Shown: positions 41,468-50,758 of the stretch, piece after piece
Layout: every line of letters begins with the position of its first letter
Numbering within the stretch: the first letter of the stretch is position 1
Source of the DNA: Streptomyces gardneri
GTDB lineage: Bacteria; Actinomycetota; Actinomycetes; Streptomycetales; Streptomycetaceae
Direction: 5' to 3'
NCBI RefSeq assembly: GCF_006539185.1
Contig: NZ_BJMN01000044.1
Location: 1-64,000, forward strand
DNA: 64,000 bases
Translations under genes and position numbers: made by a program
Notes under the pieces: generated by a model
What the model was told of the DNA's origin: nothing
Database searches by the model: none
What the model saw: the letters and a program-made list of their open reading frames with translations, nothing else

Positions 41468-41563
41468 ATGTCGCACCGTCACGTCGCCTTCGATCGCGCC
41501 GCCATTGAGCTGGCGCTCATCGGCGTGACCCGGCACGCCGTGGCCGACATTCTCTGTAGCTGA
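41468..41563 (+). CDS. Leaderless cysteine-containing leader peptide
   Basis: A 31-residue peptide: starts MSHRHVAFDRAAIELALIG, ends VADILCS. Cysteine is codon 30 of 31. The start is placed by the promoter rather than by a ribosome binding site. The layout matches the leaderless Cys-containing short ORFs known in mycobacteria, which sense cysteine supply by ribosome stalling and control sulfur-assimilation or transport genes downstream. Here the target would be the ABC importer that starts 203 bases later. The peptide itself probably has no other role. Control by cysteine is inference. Confidence 0.7.
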   Translation: MSHRHVAFDRAAIELALIGVTRHAVADILCS

Positions 41564-41766
41564 CCTGCCCCGAGCGCGCGTCGGCCCCTTTTCTGCTTCC
41601 CAGATACCGCTGACGCCATTCCGCGCCCGGGTGTTTCCCTCCCGCAGGCGCGGCTCTCTCCTGTGCTGTTCCGGTACTCCGTCATTCCTTCCGGAAGTCG
41701 CCGCTCGCCGCTGCCTGCGCGGAATTCCCTTTTTCCCGCCCGCAGTTCTCCGAGAGGTCTTCTCCG
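41564..41766 (+). promoter_or_regulatory. Candidate attenuator leader between leader peptide and ABC operon
   Basis: 203 bases, more T-rich than the surroundings. CCGCGCC (41621-41627) can pair with GGCGCGG (41647-41653). A G/C-rich stretch near 41707-41728 precedes a run CCTTTTTCCC, which could form a terminator. GAGAGG at 41751-41756 is the ribosome binding site for the importer gene. Exact alternative folds cannot be settled by eye. Confidence 0.45.
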
Positions 41767-43503
41767 ATGCGTCAATCGTCCGTCATTTCGCGCCGCGTGG
41801 CAGCGGCCGCCGTCAGTCTCGTCCTGGCCACGGGCGCCGCCGCCTGCGCGGGACCCGAGGACACCGGCGCCAAGGGGGGAGCCTCCGCAGGCAAGGGGGC
41901 CGCGGGCGGCCCGCAGAAGGGCGGCACGCTCACCGTCCTCAACAGCGAAGCCCAGACCGACTTCGATCCGGCCCGTCTCTACACCTCCGGCGGCGGCAAC
42001 GTCCCCTCCCTCGTCTTCCGTACGCTCACCACCCGCAACCGGGAGGCGGGCGCCGCCGGCAGCAAGGTCGTCCCCGACCTCGCCACCGACCTCGGCCGCC
42101 CCAACAAGGACGCGACGGAGTGGACGTACACCCTCAAGGAGGGCCTCAAGTTCGAGGACGGCACGCCCATCACCAGCGCCGACGTCAAGTACGGCATCGA
42201 GCGCTCCTTCGCCGCCGAACTCTCCGGCGGCGCCCCCTACCTGCGCGACTGGCTCGTCGGCGGTGACACGTACGAGGGCCCCTACAAGGACAAGAAGGGC
42301 CTCGCGTCCGTCGTCACGCCCGACGACCGGACCATCGTCTTCAAGCTGAAGAAGCCCGAGGGCGAGTTCCCCTTCGTCGCCACGCAGACCCAGTTCGCCC
42401 CCGTGCCCCGGGCCAAGGACACCGGCGCGAAGTACGAGGAGCACCCCGTCTCCTCCGGCCCGTACAAGGTCGTCAAGAACGAGAACGACGGCGAGCGCCT
42501 CGTCCTGGAGCGCAACGAGCACTGGGACCCCAAGACCGACGAGGAGCGCAAGGCCTACCCGGACAGGATCGACGTCAAGGCCGGCCTCGACGAGGCCGTC
42601 ATCAACCAGCGCCTCGCCACCTCCTCCAGGTCCGACGCCGCCGCCGTCACCACCGACACCAACCTCGGACCGGCCGAACTCGCCCAGATCGGCTCCGACA
42701 AGGCGCTCGCCGCCCGTGTCGGCACCGGCCGCTTCGGCTTCACCAACTACATCGCCTTCAACCCGAAGGTGAAGCCCTTCGACAACCCCAAGGTCCGGCA
42801 GGCGATCTCGTACGCCGTCAACCGCACCAGCGTCGTCAACGCGGCCGGCGGCTCCGCGCTCGCCGAGCCCGCCACCACCTTCCTGCCCGAGCAGAAGTCC
42901 TTCGGCTTCACGCCGTACGACCACTTCCCGGCCGGGAAGACCGGCGACCCGGAGAAGGCCAAGGCGCTGCTGAAGGAGGCCGGATTCCCGAACGGCCTGA
43001 CCGTCACCCTGCTGCACTCCACCGCCCAGAACCGCACCACCAGCCCCGAGATCGCCACCGCCGTCCAGGAGGCCCTCGGCAAGGCGGGCATCACCGTCAA
43101 GCTCGACGGGCAGGAGCCCAACTCCTTCAACGAGAAGCGGTGGAGCGTCAAGGACGCGCCCGGCTTCTTCCTCTCCCGCTGGGGTGCCGACTGGCCGGCC
43201 GGCGGCCCCTTCCTCGCGCCGATCTTCGACGGGCGCCAGATCGTCACCAACGGCTCCAACTACAACCACGCGCAGCTGAACGACCCGGCGGTCAACAAGG
43301 AGATCGACGAGATCAACAAGCTGACCGACCTCCAGGCCGCCGCCGTCCGCTGGGGCGCCCTCGACAAGAAGATCGGCGCGCAGGCGCTCGACGTGCCGCT
43401 CTTCCACCCCGTCTACAAGCGGCTCGTCGGCAAGGACATCAAGAACGTCGTCATCAGCGACTGGACCGGCGTCCTCGACATCTCGCAGGTCTCCGTCAAG
43501 TGA
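41767..43503 (+). CDS. Peptide-type ABC transporter substrate-binding lipoprotein
   Basis: A 578-residue SBP_bac_5 family protein. The signal peptide has a lipobox ATGAAAC (Cys near 27). KGGTLTVLNSEAQTDFDPAR, EWTYTLKEGLKFEDGTPITS and DNPKVRQAISYAVNRTSVV are family landmarks. Ligands of the family are peptides, nickel complexes or glutathione. The stop overlaps the next gene (GTGA). With the leader peptide upstream, a sulfur-containing peptide is a likely ligand, but this is inference. Confidence 0.9.
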   Translation: MRQSSVISRRVAAAAVSLVLATGAAACAGPEDTGAKGGASAGKGAAGGPQKGGTLTVLNSEAQTDFDPARLYTSGGGNVPSLVFRTLTTRNREAGAAGSKVVPDLATDLGRPNKDATEWTYTLKEGLKFEDGTPITSADVKYGIERSFAAELSGGAPYLRDWLVGGDTYEGPYKDKKGLASVVTPDDRTIVFKLKKPEGEFPFVATQTQFAPVPRAKDTGAKYEEHPVSSGPYKVVKNENDGERLVLERNEHWDPKTDEERKAYPDRIDVKAGLDEAVINQRLATSSRSDAAAVTTDTNLGPAELAQIGSDKALAARVGTGRFGFTNYIAFNPKVKPFDNPKVRQAISYAVNRTSVVNAAGGSALAEPATTFLPEQKSFGFTPYDHFPAGKTGDPEKAKALLKEAGFPNGLTVTLLHSTAQNRTTSPEIATAVQEALGKAGITVKLDGQEPNSFNEKRWSVKDAPGFFLSRWGADWPAGGPFLAPIFDGRQIVTNGSNYNHAQLNDPAVNKEIDEINKLTDLQAAAVRWGALDKKIGAQALDVPLFHPVYKRLVGKDIKNVVISDWTGVLDISQVSVK

Positions 43504-44477
43504 CCGCTCCGACCGACACGTCGGCGCCCGTGGCGGGCATCCCCGCCACGGGCGCCGCCCGGCAGCTCCTGCGACGGCTCCGCGGACGCCCCGCCGCCGT
43601 CGTCTCCGCCGGGGTCCTCCTCCTGCTCGTCCTTCTCGCCCTCGCCGCACCGCTGTTCGCCGCCCTGGAGGGCCAGGACCCGTACGCGTACCACGACGAC
43701 CTCGTCGACTCGGCCCGCGGCGGCGTCCCGTACGGCTCCTTCGGCGGGGTGAGCGCCGACCACTGGCTCGGCGTCGAACCCGGCACAGGGCGTGACCTCT
43801 TCGCCCGCCTCCTCCACGGCGCCCGGGTCTCGCTCCTCGTCGCCGTCGGCGCCACCGCCGTCCAGGTCCTCATCGGCGTCCTCGTCGGCCTCGCCGCCGG
43901 GCTCGGCAGCCGCTGGGCCGACGGGATCCTCAGCAGGATCACCGACGTGCTCGTCGCCCTGCCGATGCTCGTCCTCGCCATCGCGCTCACCGCCGTCGTC
44001 CCCCGGGACTTCCCCCGCCCGCTGCTGCTGATCCTCGTCATCGGCCTGCTCGGCTGGGCCGGCACCTCCCGGATCGTGCGCGCCCAGACGCTCACCCTCA
44101 AGAGCCTCGACTTCGTCGCCGCCTCCCGCCTCGCCGGCTCGGGCCGGTGGCGGACCGCCCGCAGGGAACTGCTGCCCGCGCTCGCCGCCCCCGTCATCAC
44201 CTACGCGGCGATCTCCGTCCCCACCAACATGGTCGTCGAGGCCGCCCTCTCCTTCCTCGGCGTGGGCGTCACCCCGCCCACCCCGTCCTGGGGGCAGATG
44301 CTGTCGACCGCGCAGACCTGGTTCCGCGCCGACCCCGCGTACGTCCTGCTGCCCGCCGGACTGCTCTTCGTCACCGTGCTCGCCTTCACCGTCCTCGGCG
44401 ACGCGGTCCGCACGGCCCTCGACCCGCGCGAGGCGAGCCGGCTGCGCGTGGGCACCCGTAAGGAGACCTCCCGATGA
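43500..44477 (+). CDS. ABC transporter permease, DppC/GsiD type
   Basis: A 325-residue inner-membrane subunit. A first helix (PAAVVSAGVLLLLVLLALAAPLF) is followed by an outer loop and the binding-protein-dependent transport domain with about five helices. The EAA-like loop ASRLAGSGRWRTARRELLPAL contacts the ATPase. GVGVTPPTPSWGQML is a DppC landmark. The GTG start overlaps the binding-protein stop, and its own stop overlaps the next ATG. Subunits are therefore made together. Confidence 0.9.
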   Translation: MTAPTDTSAPVAGIPATGAARQLLRRLRGRPAAVVSAGVLLLLVLLALAAPLFAALEGQDPYAYHDDLVDSARGGVPYGSFGGVSADHWLGVEPGTGRDLFARLLHGARVSLLVAVGATAVQVLIGVLVGLAAGLGSRWADGILSRITDVLVALPMLVLAIALTAVVPRDFPRPLLLILVIGLLGWAGTSRIVRAQTLTLKSLDFVAASRLAGSGRWRTARRELLPALAAPVITYAAISVPTNMVVEAALSFLGVGVTPPTPSWGQMLSTAQTWFRADPAYVLLPAGLLFVTVLAFTVLGDAVRTALDPREASRLRVGTRKETSR

Positions 44478-45463
44478 CCCGCTACGTCCTCAAGCGGCTC
44501 GCGGGTGCCGCGCTCGTCCTCCTGGCGCTCTCGGTCCTCGTGTACGCCCTCTTCTACCTCGCGCCGGGCGACCCCGCGCGGCTCGCCTGCGGCGAGCGCT
44601 GCAACCCGCGTCAGATCGCCCAGGTGCGCGAGCAACTCGGTCTGAACGAAGGCGTGTTCGCGCAGTACGCGCACTTCCTCCAGGGTGTGTTCGTCGGCCG
44701 CGACTACTCCACGGGAACCTCCGTCGTGCGCTGCGACGCGCCCTGCCTCGGGCTCTCGTACCAGAGCGACCAGCAGGTCACCCAGCTCGTCCTGGAGCGG
44801 CTCCCGGCCACCGCCTCGCTCGCGCTCGGCGCGCTCGTCGTCTGGCTCGTCGTCGGTGTCGGCACCGGACTGCTCTCGGCGCTGCGCCGGGGCGGCCCGA
44901 CCGAGCGGATCCTCACCGTCCTCACCCTCGCCGCGACCGGCACGCCCGTCTTCATCCTCGGACTGCTGCTCCTGATGGTCGTCTGCGCCTACCTCCAGTG
45001 GCTGCCCTTCCCGACCTATGTGCCGCTCGGCGAGAACCCCGAGCAGTGGGCCTGGAACATGCTCCTGCCCTGGCTCACCCTCGGCCTCTTCGAATCCGCC
45101 AAATACGCGCGACTCACAAGGAGTTCGACCCTGGAGACGCTCGCCGAGGACCACATCCGCACCTTCCGCGCCTACGGCGTGGGGGAGCGGGCCGTCGTCA
45201 CCCGCCACGCGCTGCGCGGCGCCGTCCCGCCCGTCGTCGCGGTCAGCGCCGTCGACCTCGGCTACATGTTCGGCGGGGCCGTGCTCACCGAGTCCCTCTT
45301 CGGCATCCCCGGCCTCGGCAAGACCCTCCTCGACGGCGTGCGCGAGATCGACCTGCCGGTCGTGGTCGGCGTGGTCATGGTGATGGGCGTGGCCGTCGTC
45401 CTCGCCGGCGTCGTCGCCGACCTGCTGTACGCCGCCGCCGACCGAAGGGTGGTCCTGACATGA
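44474..45463 (+). CDS. ABC transporter permease, DppB/GsiC type
   Basis: A 329-residue inner-membrane subunit. It starts with the typical RYVLKRLAGAALVLLALSVL helix and the outer segment FYLAPGDPARLACG. The transport domain has the EAA-like loop TFRAYGVGERAVVTRHALRG and the DppB landmark GLGKTLLDGVREIDLPVV. An extra cysteine-containing loop (ACGERC, VRCDAPC) lies between helices 1 and 2, with four Cys that could form disulfides. Both ends overlap neighbouring genes by 4 bases. Confidence 0.9.
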   Translation: MTRYVLKRLAGAALVLLALSVLVYALFYLAPGDPARLACGERCNPRQIAQVREQLGLNEGVFAQYAHFLQGVFVGRDYSTGTSVVRCDAPCLGLSYQSDQQVTQLVLERLPATASLALGALVVWLVVGVGTGLLSALRRGGPTERILTVLTLAATGTPVFILGLLLLMVVCAYLQWLPFPTYVPLGENPEQWAWNMLLPWLTLGLFESAKYARLTRSSTLETLAEDHIRTFRAYGVGERAVVTRHALRGAVPPVVAVSAVDLGYMFGGAVLTESLFGIPGLGKTLLDGVREIDLPVVVGVVMVMGVAVVLAGVVADLLYAAADRRVVLT

Positions 45464-47112
45464 CCCGGCACAGCGAAGACCCCCTGGTGGAAGTCCGGGA
45501 CCTCACCGTCGGGTTCGACCGCGAAGGCGGCTCCGTGCGGGCCGTGGACGGGCTCTCCTTCACCCTCGGCGAAGGCCGCGCCCTGGCCCTCGTCGGCGAG
45601 TCCGGCAGCGGCAAGTCCACCGTCGCGGGCGCCCTCCTCGGCCTCCACCGGGGGACCGGCGCGCGGGTCACCGGCTCCGTGCGCGTCGGCGGCATCGACG
45701 TCGGCGCCGCCGGCCCCGGCGAGCTGCGGAGACTGCGCGGCGGCGTCGCCGCCATGGTCTTCCAGGACCCGCTGTCCGCCCTCGACCCCTACTACGCCAT
45801 CGGCGACCAGATCGCCGAGGTCCACCGGATCCACGCCGGAGGCTCCCGCCGGGACGCCCGGGCCCGCGCCGTGGAGGTCCTCGACCGGGTCGGCATCCCC
45901 GACGCGGCCCGCCGTTCCCGCTCCCGCCCGCACGAGTTCAGCGGCGGCATGCGCCAGCGCGCGCTCCTCGCGATGGCCCTCGCCTGCGAGCCCCGGCTCA
46001 TCGTCGCCGACGAGCCGACCACCGCCCTCGACGTCACCGTGCAGGCCCAGATCCTCGACCTGCTGCACGAGCTCCGGCGCGAGACGGGCACGGCGCTGCT
46101 CCTCGTCACCCACGACGTGGGCGTCGCCGCCGAGAGCGTCGACGAGGTGCTCGTCATGCGCGGCGGCCGCGAGATCGAACGCGGCCCCGTCGACTCGGTG
46201 CTGGGCGCCCCGTCGGAGCCGTACACGCGCAGGCTGCTCGGCGCCGTGCCCCGGCTCGACGGGCCGCTGCGGCCCGCCGCCCCCGCGCCCACGGGCGAGC
46301 CGCTCCTCGAAGCGGTCGACCTGCGGCGGGAGTTCGGGCGCGGCAAGCGGGCGGTCGCCGCCGTCGACGGTGTCTCGCTCACCGTCCACGCGGGCGAGAC
46401 CCTCGGCGTCGTCGGGGAGTCCGGCAGCGGAAAGACCACCCTCGGCCGCATGCTCGTGCGGCTCCTCGACCCGACGGGGGGCCGACTCCGTTACGGGGGT
46501 ACGGAGATCGGCGCCCTGTCGGAGCGGGAGCTGCGCCCGTACCGCCGCGAGCTCCAGATGGTCTTCCAGGACCCCGTCTCCTCCCTCAACCCCCGCCGCT
46601 CCGTGGGCGAGTCGATCGCCGACCCGCTGCGCGCGGCGGGGGAGCGCGACGAGACCCGGATCCGGTCCCGGGTGCGGGAGCTGCTCGACCGGGTGGGGCT
46701 CGAACCCGACCGGCACGCGGCCTACCCGCACGAGTTCAGCGGCGGCCAGCGGCAGCGCGTCGGCATCGCCCGCGCGCTCGCCGCCGAACCCCGGGTCGTC
46801 GTCTGCGACGAACCCGTCTCCGCTCTCGATGTCACCACCCAGGCCCAGGTGACTGCGCTGCTCGCCGAGCTCCAGGCCGAACTGGGCCTCGGGCTCGTCT
46901 TCATCGCCCACGACCTCGCCGTCGTCCGCCAGGTCAGCGACCGCGTCGCCGTCATGCGCGGCGGCCGGATCGTCGAGCAGGGCACGGTCGAGGAGGTGTA
47001 CGGCGCACCCCAGGATCCGTACACGCGCCGGCTCCTCGCCGCCGTCCCGTCCCTCGACCCGGTCCTCGCGGCCGAGCGCCGGGGACGACGCCAGGAGCTG
47101 GCCGCTGCCTGA
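45460..47112 (+). CDS. Fused double ATPase of peptide-type ABC importer (DppD-DppF / GsiA-like)
   Basis: A 550-residue protein with two complete nucleotide-binding domains. First half: Walker A GESGSGKST (about 47-55), signature FSGGMRQR, Walker B LIVADEPT. Second half: GESGSGKTT, FSGGQRQR, VVVCDEPVSALD. Each half carries the C-terminal oligopeptide-type motif (EPYTRRLL, DPYTRRLL). A single-chain double ATPase is the layout of the E. coli glutathione importer GsiA. That supports, but does not prove, a glutathione or cysteinyl-peptide substrate. Confidence 0.92.
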   Translation: MTRHSEDPLVEVRDLTVGFDREGGSVRAVDGLSFTLGEGRALALVGESGSGKSTVAGALLGLHRGTGARVTGSVRVGGIDVGAAGPGELRRLRGGVAAMVFQDPLSALDPYYAIGDQIAEVHRIHAGGSRRDARARAVEVLDRVGIPDAARRSRSRPHEFSGGMRQRALLAMALACEPRLIVADEPTTALDVTVQAQILDLLHELRRETGTALLLVTHDVGVAAESVDEVLVMRGGREIERGPVDSVLGAPSEPYTRRLLGAVPRLDGPLRPAAPAPTGEPLLEAVDLRREFGRGKRAVAAVDGVSLTVHAGETLGVVGESGSGKTTLGRMLVRLLDPTGGRLRYGGTEIGALSERELRPYRRELQMVFQDPVSSLNPRRSVGESIADPLRAAGERDETRIRSRVRELLDRVGLEPDRHAAYPHEFSGGQRQRVGIARALAAEPRVVVCDEPVSALDVTTQAQVTALLAELQAELGLGLVFIAHDLAVVRQVSDRVAVMRGGRIVEQGTVEEVYGAPQDPYTRRLLAAVPSLDPVLAAERRGRRQELAAA

Positions 47113-47297
47113 CACTCCGTAACCGATCGGCCTCGTATCGCGACCGAACGCGACCGGGTCGGGAAAGTTACGTGCATTCACCCCTTCCGGTGGTGCGACG
47201 GACAACCGTCCGTCACACCACCGGTATCTCCGCTTACGTTCTTCCCGCTGTGAGTCGCCGCACCGAACGGTGGCCGTCGTCAAGGGAGATCGGGGGT

Positions 47298-48944
47298 GTG
47301 CTCGTGCGGATCGGACTGCTCATGGAAGGTGGCCACCCGTACGCCACCGGTGAGGCCGGACTCTGGTGCGAACGGCTCGTACACGGGCTCGGGCAGCACC
47401 AGTTCGACCTCTACGCCCTCGGACCCACCAGCATGCCGCTCCCCCCGAACGCCCGGACCGTCCGCACGGGAGACGTGAGCGGCCCCGGCGTCGGCACCGC
47501 CCCGGGGAGCCGCATCGAGCGGGCCGCCTTCGGCGACGACCGCGCCTCCCGCCGCGCCTACGGCCGCCGCGAGCGCCGCCGCTTCACCGAGGCCTTCCAC
47601 GCCCTCGCCACCGGCCTCTGCGCCGAACACGACGAGGGGTCCTTCGCCACCGGCCTCTACGCCCTCGCCGACCTCGCCCGCGAGCGCGGCGGACTGCCCG
47701 GCGCGCTCCGCTCCGACGACGCCGTCCGCGCCCTCGAAACCGCCTGCCGCGCCCCCGGCGCACGCCGGACCGCGGCGGCGGCCGGCCTCCCCGACCACCT
47801 CGCCTTCGCCGACCACCTGGAGCGCGCCCTGCGCCCGCTCTCCCTCGACTGGTACGAGGAGGAGGCGCTCGGCGCCGTCGACCTCTGCCACGCCACCGCC
47901 GGCGGCACGACCGCCCTCCCCGGCCTCCTGGCCAAACGCTTCTTCGGAACGCCCCTCCTCGTCACCGAGTACGGCGTCCAGCTCCGCGCGCACTACCTCT
48001 CGCCGGCCGTCGCCCGGCACTCCGCCCCCCTGCGCGCCCTCCTCGCCGCCCTCCACGGCCGGCTCGCCGCCGAGACCTACGGTCAGGCCGCGCTCCTCAC
48101 CCCCGGCAACGCCCACGCCCGCCGCTGGCAGGAGAAGTGCGGCGCCGACCGCGCCCGGATCCGCACTGTCCACCCCGGCCTCGCCGCCGACCGCTTCGCC
48201 GAGGTCGGCGAGGACGAGGAGAGCGGCGACCCGGCCACCCTCGTCTGGGTCGGCCGCGTCGAACCCGCCAAGGACCTCGTCGCCCTGCTGCACGCCTTCG
48301 CCGACCTCCGCGCCCGGCAGCCCGACGTCCGGCTCCGGATCGTCGCCGTCCCCAACGGTGAGCCGTGCGCCGACGCGTACCTCACCCACTGCAAGGGCTT
48401 CGCGGCGCAGCTCTTCCCCGACGAGGCCCCGGTGGCGCACGCCGTCGGCGAGAACCCCGTCACCTTCGAGGAGCTCGGCGGCCCCGAGGCGCCCACCCTT
48501 GAGGACGCATACGCCTCCGCCGCCGTCGTCGTCCTCTCCAGCGTCGTCGAGGGCTTTCCGACCAGCCTCGTCGAGGCGATGTTCTGCGCCCGCGCCACCG
48601 TCTCGACCGATGTCGGCGCGGTCGTCGAGGTCATCGGCGGCACCGGCCTCGTCGTCCCGCCGCGCAACCCGCGCGCCCTCGCCGACGCGTGCCTCGCGCT
48701 GCTCAGGGACCCCGAGCGCCGCCACCGGCTGGGCGCGGCGGCCCGCGCCCGCGCGCTCGAACTCTTCACCGTCGATCAGAACCTCGCCGCGTTCCGCGGT
48801 ATCTACCTGGAGCTTCTCTCCCACGCGCCGGTGCGCCACCGCCCCGGGGACGGCGTGCCCTTCGCCCACCCGGCCGAGGCCCATGTGCCCGGCAGCTGGA
48901 CGCACCAGGCCGTGACCGCGGGCACAGGAGCCCCCGATGCCTGA
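47298..48944 (+). CDS. PelF-type family 4 glycosyltransferase (DUF3492)
   Basis: A 548-residue cytosolic glycosyltransferase. The N-terminal DUF3492 motif is RIGLLMEGGHPYATGEAG. VDLCHATAGGTTALPGLLAK and PLLVTEYGVQLRAHYL are PelF-like. The C-terminal half is GT-B: LVWVGRVEPAKDLVALLHAF (sugar-nucleotide site), then VLSSVVEGFPTSLVEAM with the E-x7-E motif. PelF polymerises GalNAc-type sugars for the Pel polysaccharide. GTG 47298 has AGGGAG nine bases before it; GTG 47304 is an alternative. First gene of a four-gene operon. Confidence 0.85.
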   Translation: MLVRIGLLMEGGHPYATGEAGLWCERLVHGLGQHQFDLYALGPTSMPLPPNARTVRTGDVSGPGVGTAPGSRIERAAFGDDRASRRAYGRRERRRFTEAFHALATGLCAEHDEGSFATGLYALADLARERGGLPGALRSDDAVRALETACRAPGARRTAAAAGLPDHLAFADHLERALRPLSLDWYEEEALGAVDLCHATAGGTTALPGLLAKRFFGTPLLVTEYGVQLRAHYLSPAVARHSAPLRALLAALHGRLAAETYGQAALLTPGNAHARRWQEKCGADRARIRTVHPGLAADRFAEVGEDEESGDPATLVWVGRVEPAKDLVALLHAFADLRARQPDVRLRIVAVPNGEPCADAYLTHCKGFAAQLFPDEAPVAHAVGENPVTFEELGGPEAPTLEDAYASAAVVVLSSVVEGFPTSLVEAMFCARATVSTDVGAVVEVIGGTGLVVPPRNPRALADACLALLRDPERRHRLGAAARARALELFTVDQNLAAFRGIYLELLSHAPVRHRPGDGVPFAHPAEAHVPGSWTHQAVTAGTGAPDA

Positions 48945-48957
48945 AGGAGGCACACCC

Positions 48958-50667
48958 ATGCGCGGCCCCGCCGCCCCCACGAGCCCCGGAGCCTGGGACG
49001 CCCGCTCCGAAGCCCTCCTCGGCACCCCGGCCCTGACCCCGGCCGCCCCCGAGACCGCCCGCGACCTCAGCACGGCCGAGAAGCCGGGGGCCGCACCGGA
49101 CGCGACGGTGGGCCTGGCCGGTCCGGCGGCCGCGGACGTCTCTGCGGCTCCGGATGCCCCTGCGGCTTCGAGCGCGACGGCTGCCCCGGATACGACGGCG
49201 GGCCTGGCCGATCGGGTGGCCGCGGACCTCCCTGCGGCTCCGGATGCTTCGGCTGCCCCGGACGCGACGGCGGGCCTGGCCGATCCGGCTGCCGCGGACG
49301 TCCCTGCTGCCCCGGACGTCCCCGCAGCTTCGGACGCGTCGACGGCACCGGACGAGCCGGCGGCCCCGGATGCTTCGGCTGCCCCGGACGCCCCTGCGGC
49401 CCCCGATGCTTCCGGCCCCTTCGACGCCGCGCCGTCCGGGATAGCCCCGGTCACCACCGAACCCCCGCCGGCCGGCACGTCCGCGCACGGAGGCGCCGAC
49501 CGCCCCGACGCCCCGGAGCCCGGTCTCGCCTGGACGGTCGCGACGGACCGCGCCCCCGCGGCCGGGGCCCCCGCGCCGGCCGCGGGGCAGGGTGCGCCGG
49601 CGCCCGCCCCCTCGGCCTCCACCCCCCGGCCCCGCCGCGGCAACGCCGACCCCGTCAAGGTGCTCATGCACCGCCACCGGGAGCTCTGCGAGCGCGCCGT
49701 CGACCCGCTGGAGATCGCCGCCGGGCTCGAAGCGCAGGGGTTCACCGACCGGACCGCCGCCCGCTTCCGGCACCGCGACGTCTTCGCGCTCGCCGAGGAG
49801 CTGTACGCGCGCGTGCCCCGCGGCACCGGCACGCCCCCGGCCCCCGTGCCCGGCGAGCCGGTCCGCGCGCCCTGGGTGCTCGCCGCCCTCGCGCCCGGCG
49901 CCGCCGCCGCGCTCGCCGGACTCGGGCTCGCCCTCACCGACGGCTCCGTACGCCTCGCCGCCGGCGCCGCCGGGGCCCTCGCGCTCACCGGGGCGCTCGT
50001 CCTCGCCGTCCGGCGCGGCCCGCTCCGCGCATCCGGCGGCCGGACCGTGCCCGCCGCCCGCGTCTGGACCCTCTGGCTCCTCGCATACGCCGTCGCCGGC
50101 GACGGACTCCTGGCGCAGGTCCTGACCGGCGGGCCCGACGGGCCCTGGGACCTCGCCCCCGGCCCCCTCCTCGCCCTCGCCCTCGCCGTCGCCCCCGCCG
50201 CCTGGGGCGCCCATCTCTTCGCGAGCCGGGCCCGCCGCCGGATCGCCGACAGCCGGGGACTGGCTGACTTCGCCGCCCGGGCCCGCCCCCTGCTCCTCGG
50301 CACCGTGACGCTCCAGCTCCTCGCCCTCACGGGGCTCCTGGCCCTCACCGGATTCAGCCCGGGGGCCCTCGCCCTCGGCGCGCTCCTCCTGCTCGCCCGG
50401 CTCCTCACCGTGCACGGCTTCCCCGAGACGGCCTCCGCCGCGCTCGCCGCCGCCTGCGCCGCCGAGGCCCTCGCCCTCGCGAGCGTCCTCGCCGCCCGTG
50501 TCCCCGCCCCCGGCTTCGACGCGCTCGCCGCTCCCGTGCGCGCCCTCGCCGACGCCGCGGGACCCGGGGTCGTACCCACCCTCGTCTGCGGCGCCGCCGC
50601 GCTCGGCCTGCTGGCCCACGCGACCGGCGCCCTCGCCCGGGCCTCGGCCCACGCCACCACCCCCTGA
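48958..50667 (+). CDS. Multi-pass membrane protein of the PelF-type operon
   Basis: A 569-residue protein. Residues about 45-165 form an Ala/Pro/Asp-rich repeat region. A short conserved helical domain follows (about 237-295, VLMHRHRELCERAVDPLEIA and DRTAARFRHRDVFALAEEL), then eight probable membrane helices to the C-terminus. PelG, the usual partner of PelF, is a 12-helix protein; this one takes the same place but is smaller and I cannot confirm homology. ATG 48958 follows an ideal AAGGAGG at 7 bases. An ATG at 48937 overlaps the upstream stop. Confidence 0.75.
   Translation: MRGPAAPTSPGAWDARSEALLGTPALTPAAPETARDLSTAEKPGAAPDATVGLAGPAAADVSAAPDAPAASSATAAPDTTAGLADRVAADLPAAPDASAAPDATAGLADPAAADVPAAPDVPAASDASTAPDEPAAPDASAAPDAPAAPDASGPFDAAPSGIAPVTTEPPPAGTSAHGGADRPDAPEPGLAWTVATDRAPAAGAPAPAAGQGAPAPAPSASTPRPRRGNADPVKVLMHRHRELCERAVDPLEIAAGLEAQGFTDRTAARFRHRDVFALAEELYARVPRGTGTPPAPVPGEPVRAPWVLAALAPGAAAALAGLGLALTDGSVRLAAGAAGALALTGALVLAVRRGPLRASGGRTVPAARVWTLWLLAYAVAGDGLLAQVLTGGPDGPWDLAPGPLLALALAVAPAAWGAHLFASRARRRIADSRGLADFAARARPLLLGTVTLQLLALTGLLALTGFSPGALALGALLLLARLLTVHGFPETASAALAAACAAEALALASVLAARVPAPGFDALAAPVRALADAAGPGVVPTLVCGAAALGLLAHATGALARASAHATTP
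49098..49340. repeat. Degenerate tandem repeats inside the membrane-protein gene
   Basis: Three related blocks begin near 49098, 49188 and 49261. Each has GACGCGACGG-like sequence followed by GGGCCTGGCCG and GCCGCGGAC. They code for repeated DATAGLADPAAADVPAAPD-type peptides and look like expanding minisatellite DNA. Confidence 0.8.
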
Positions 50668-50758
50668 GAACCCCAGTGAATCCCCCGCGCACCCGCGGAG
50701 CCGACGCCGCGGGCGTGCCCCGTCACCTCTCTCATCACCCGCAAGGAGACCGAAGACC

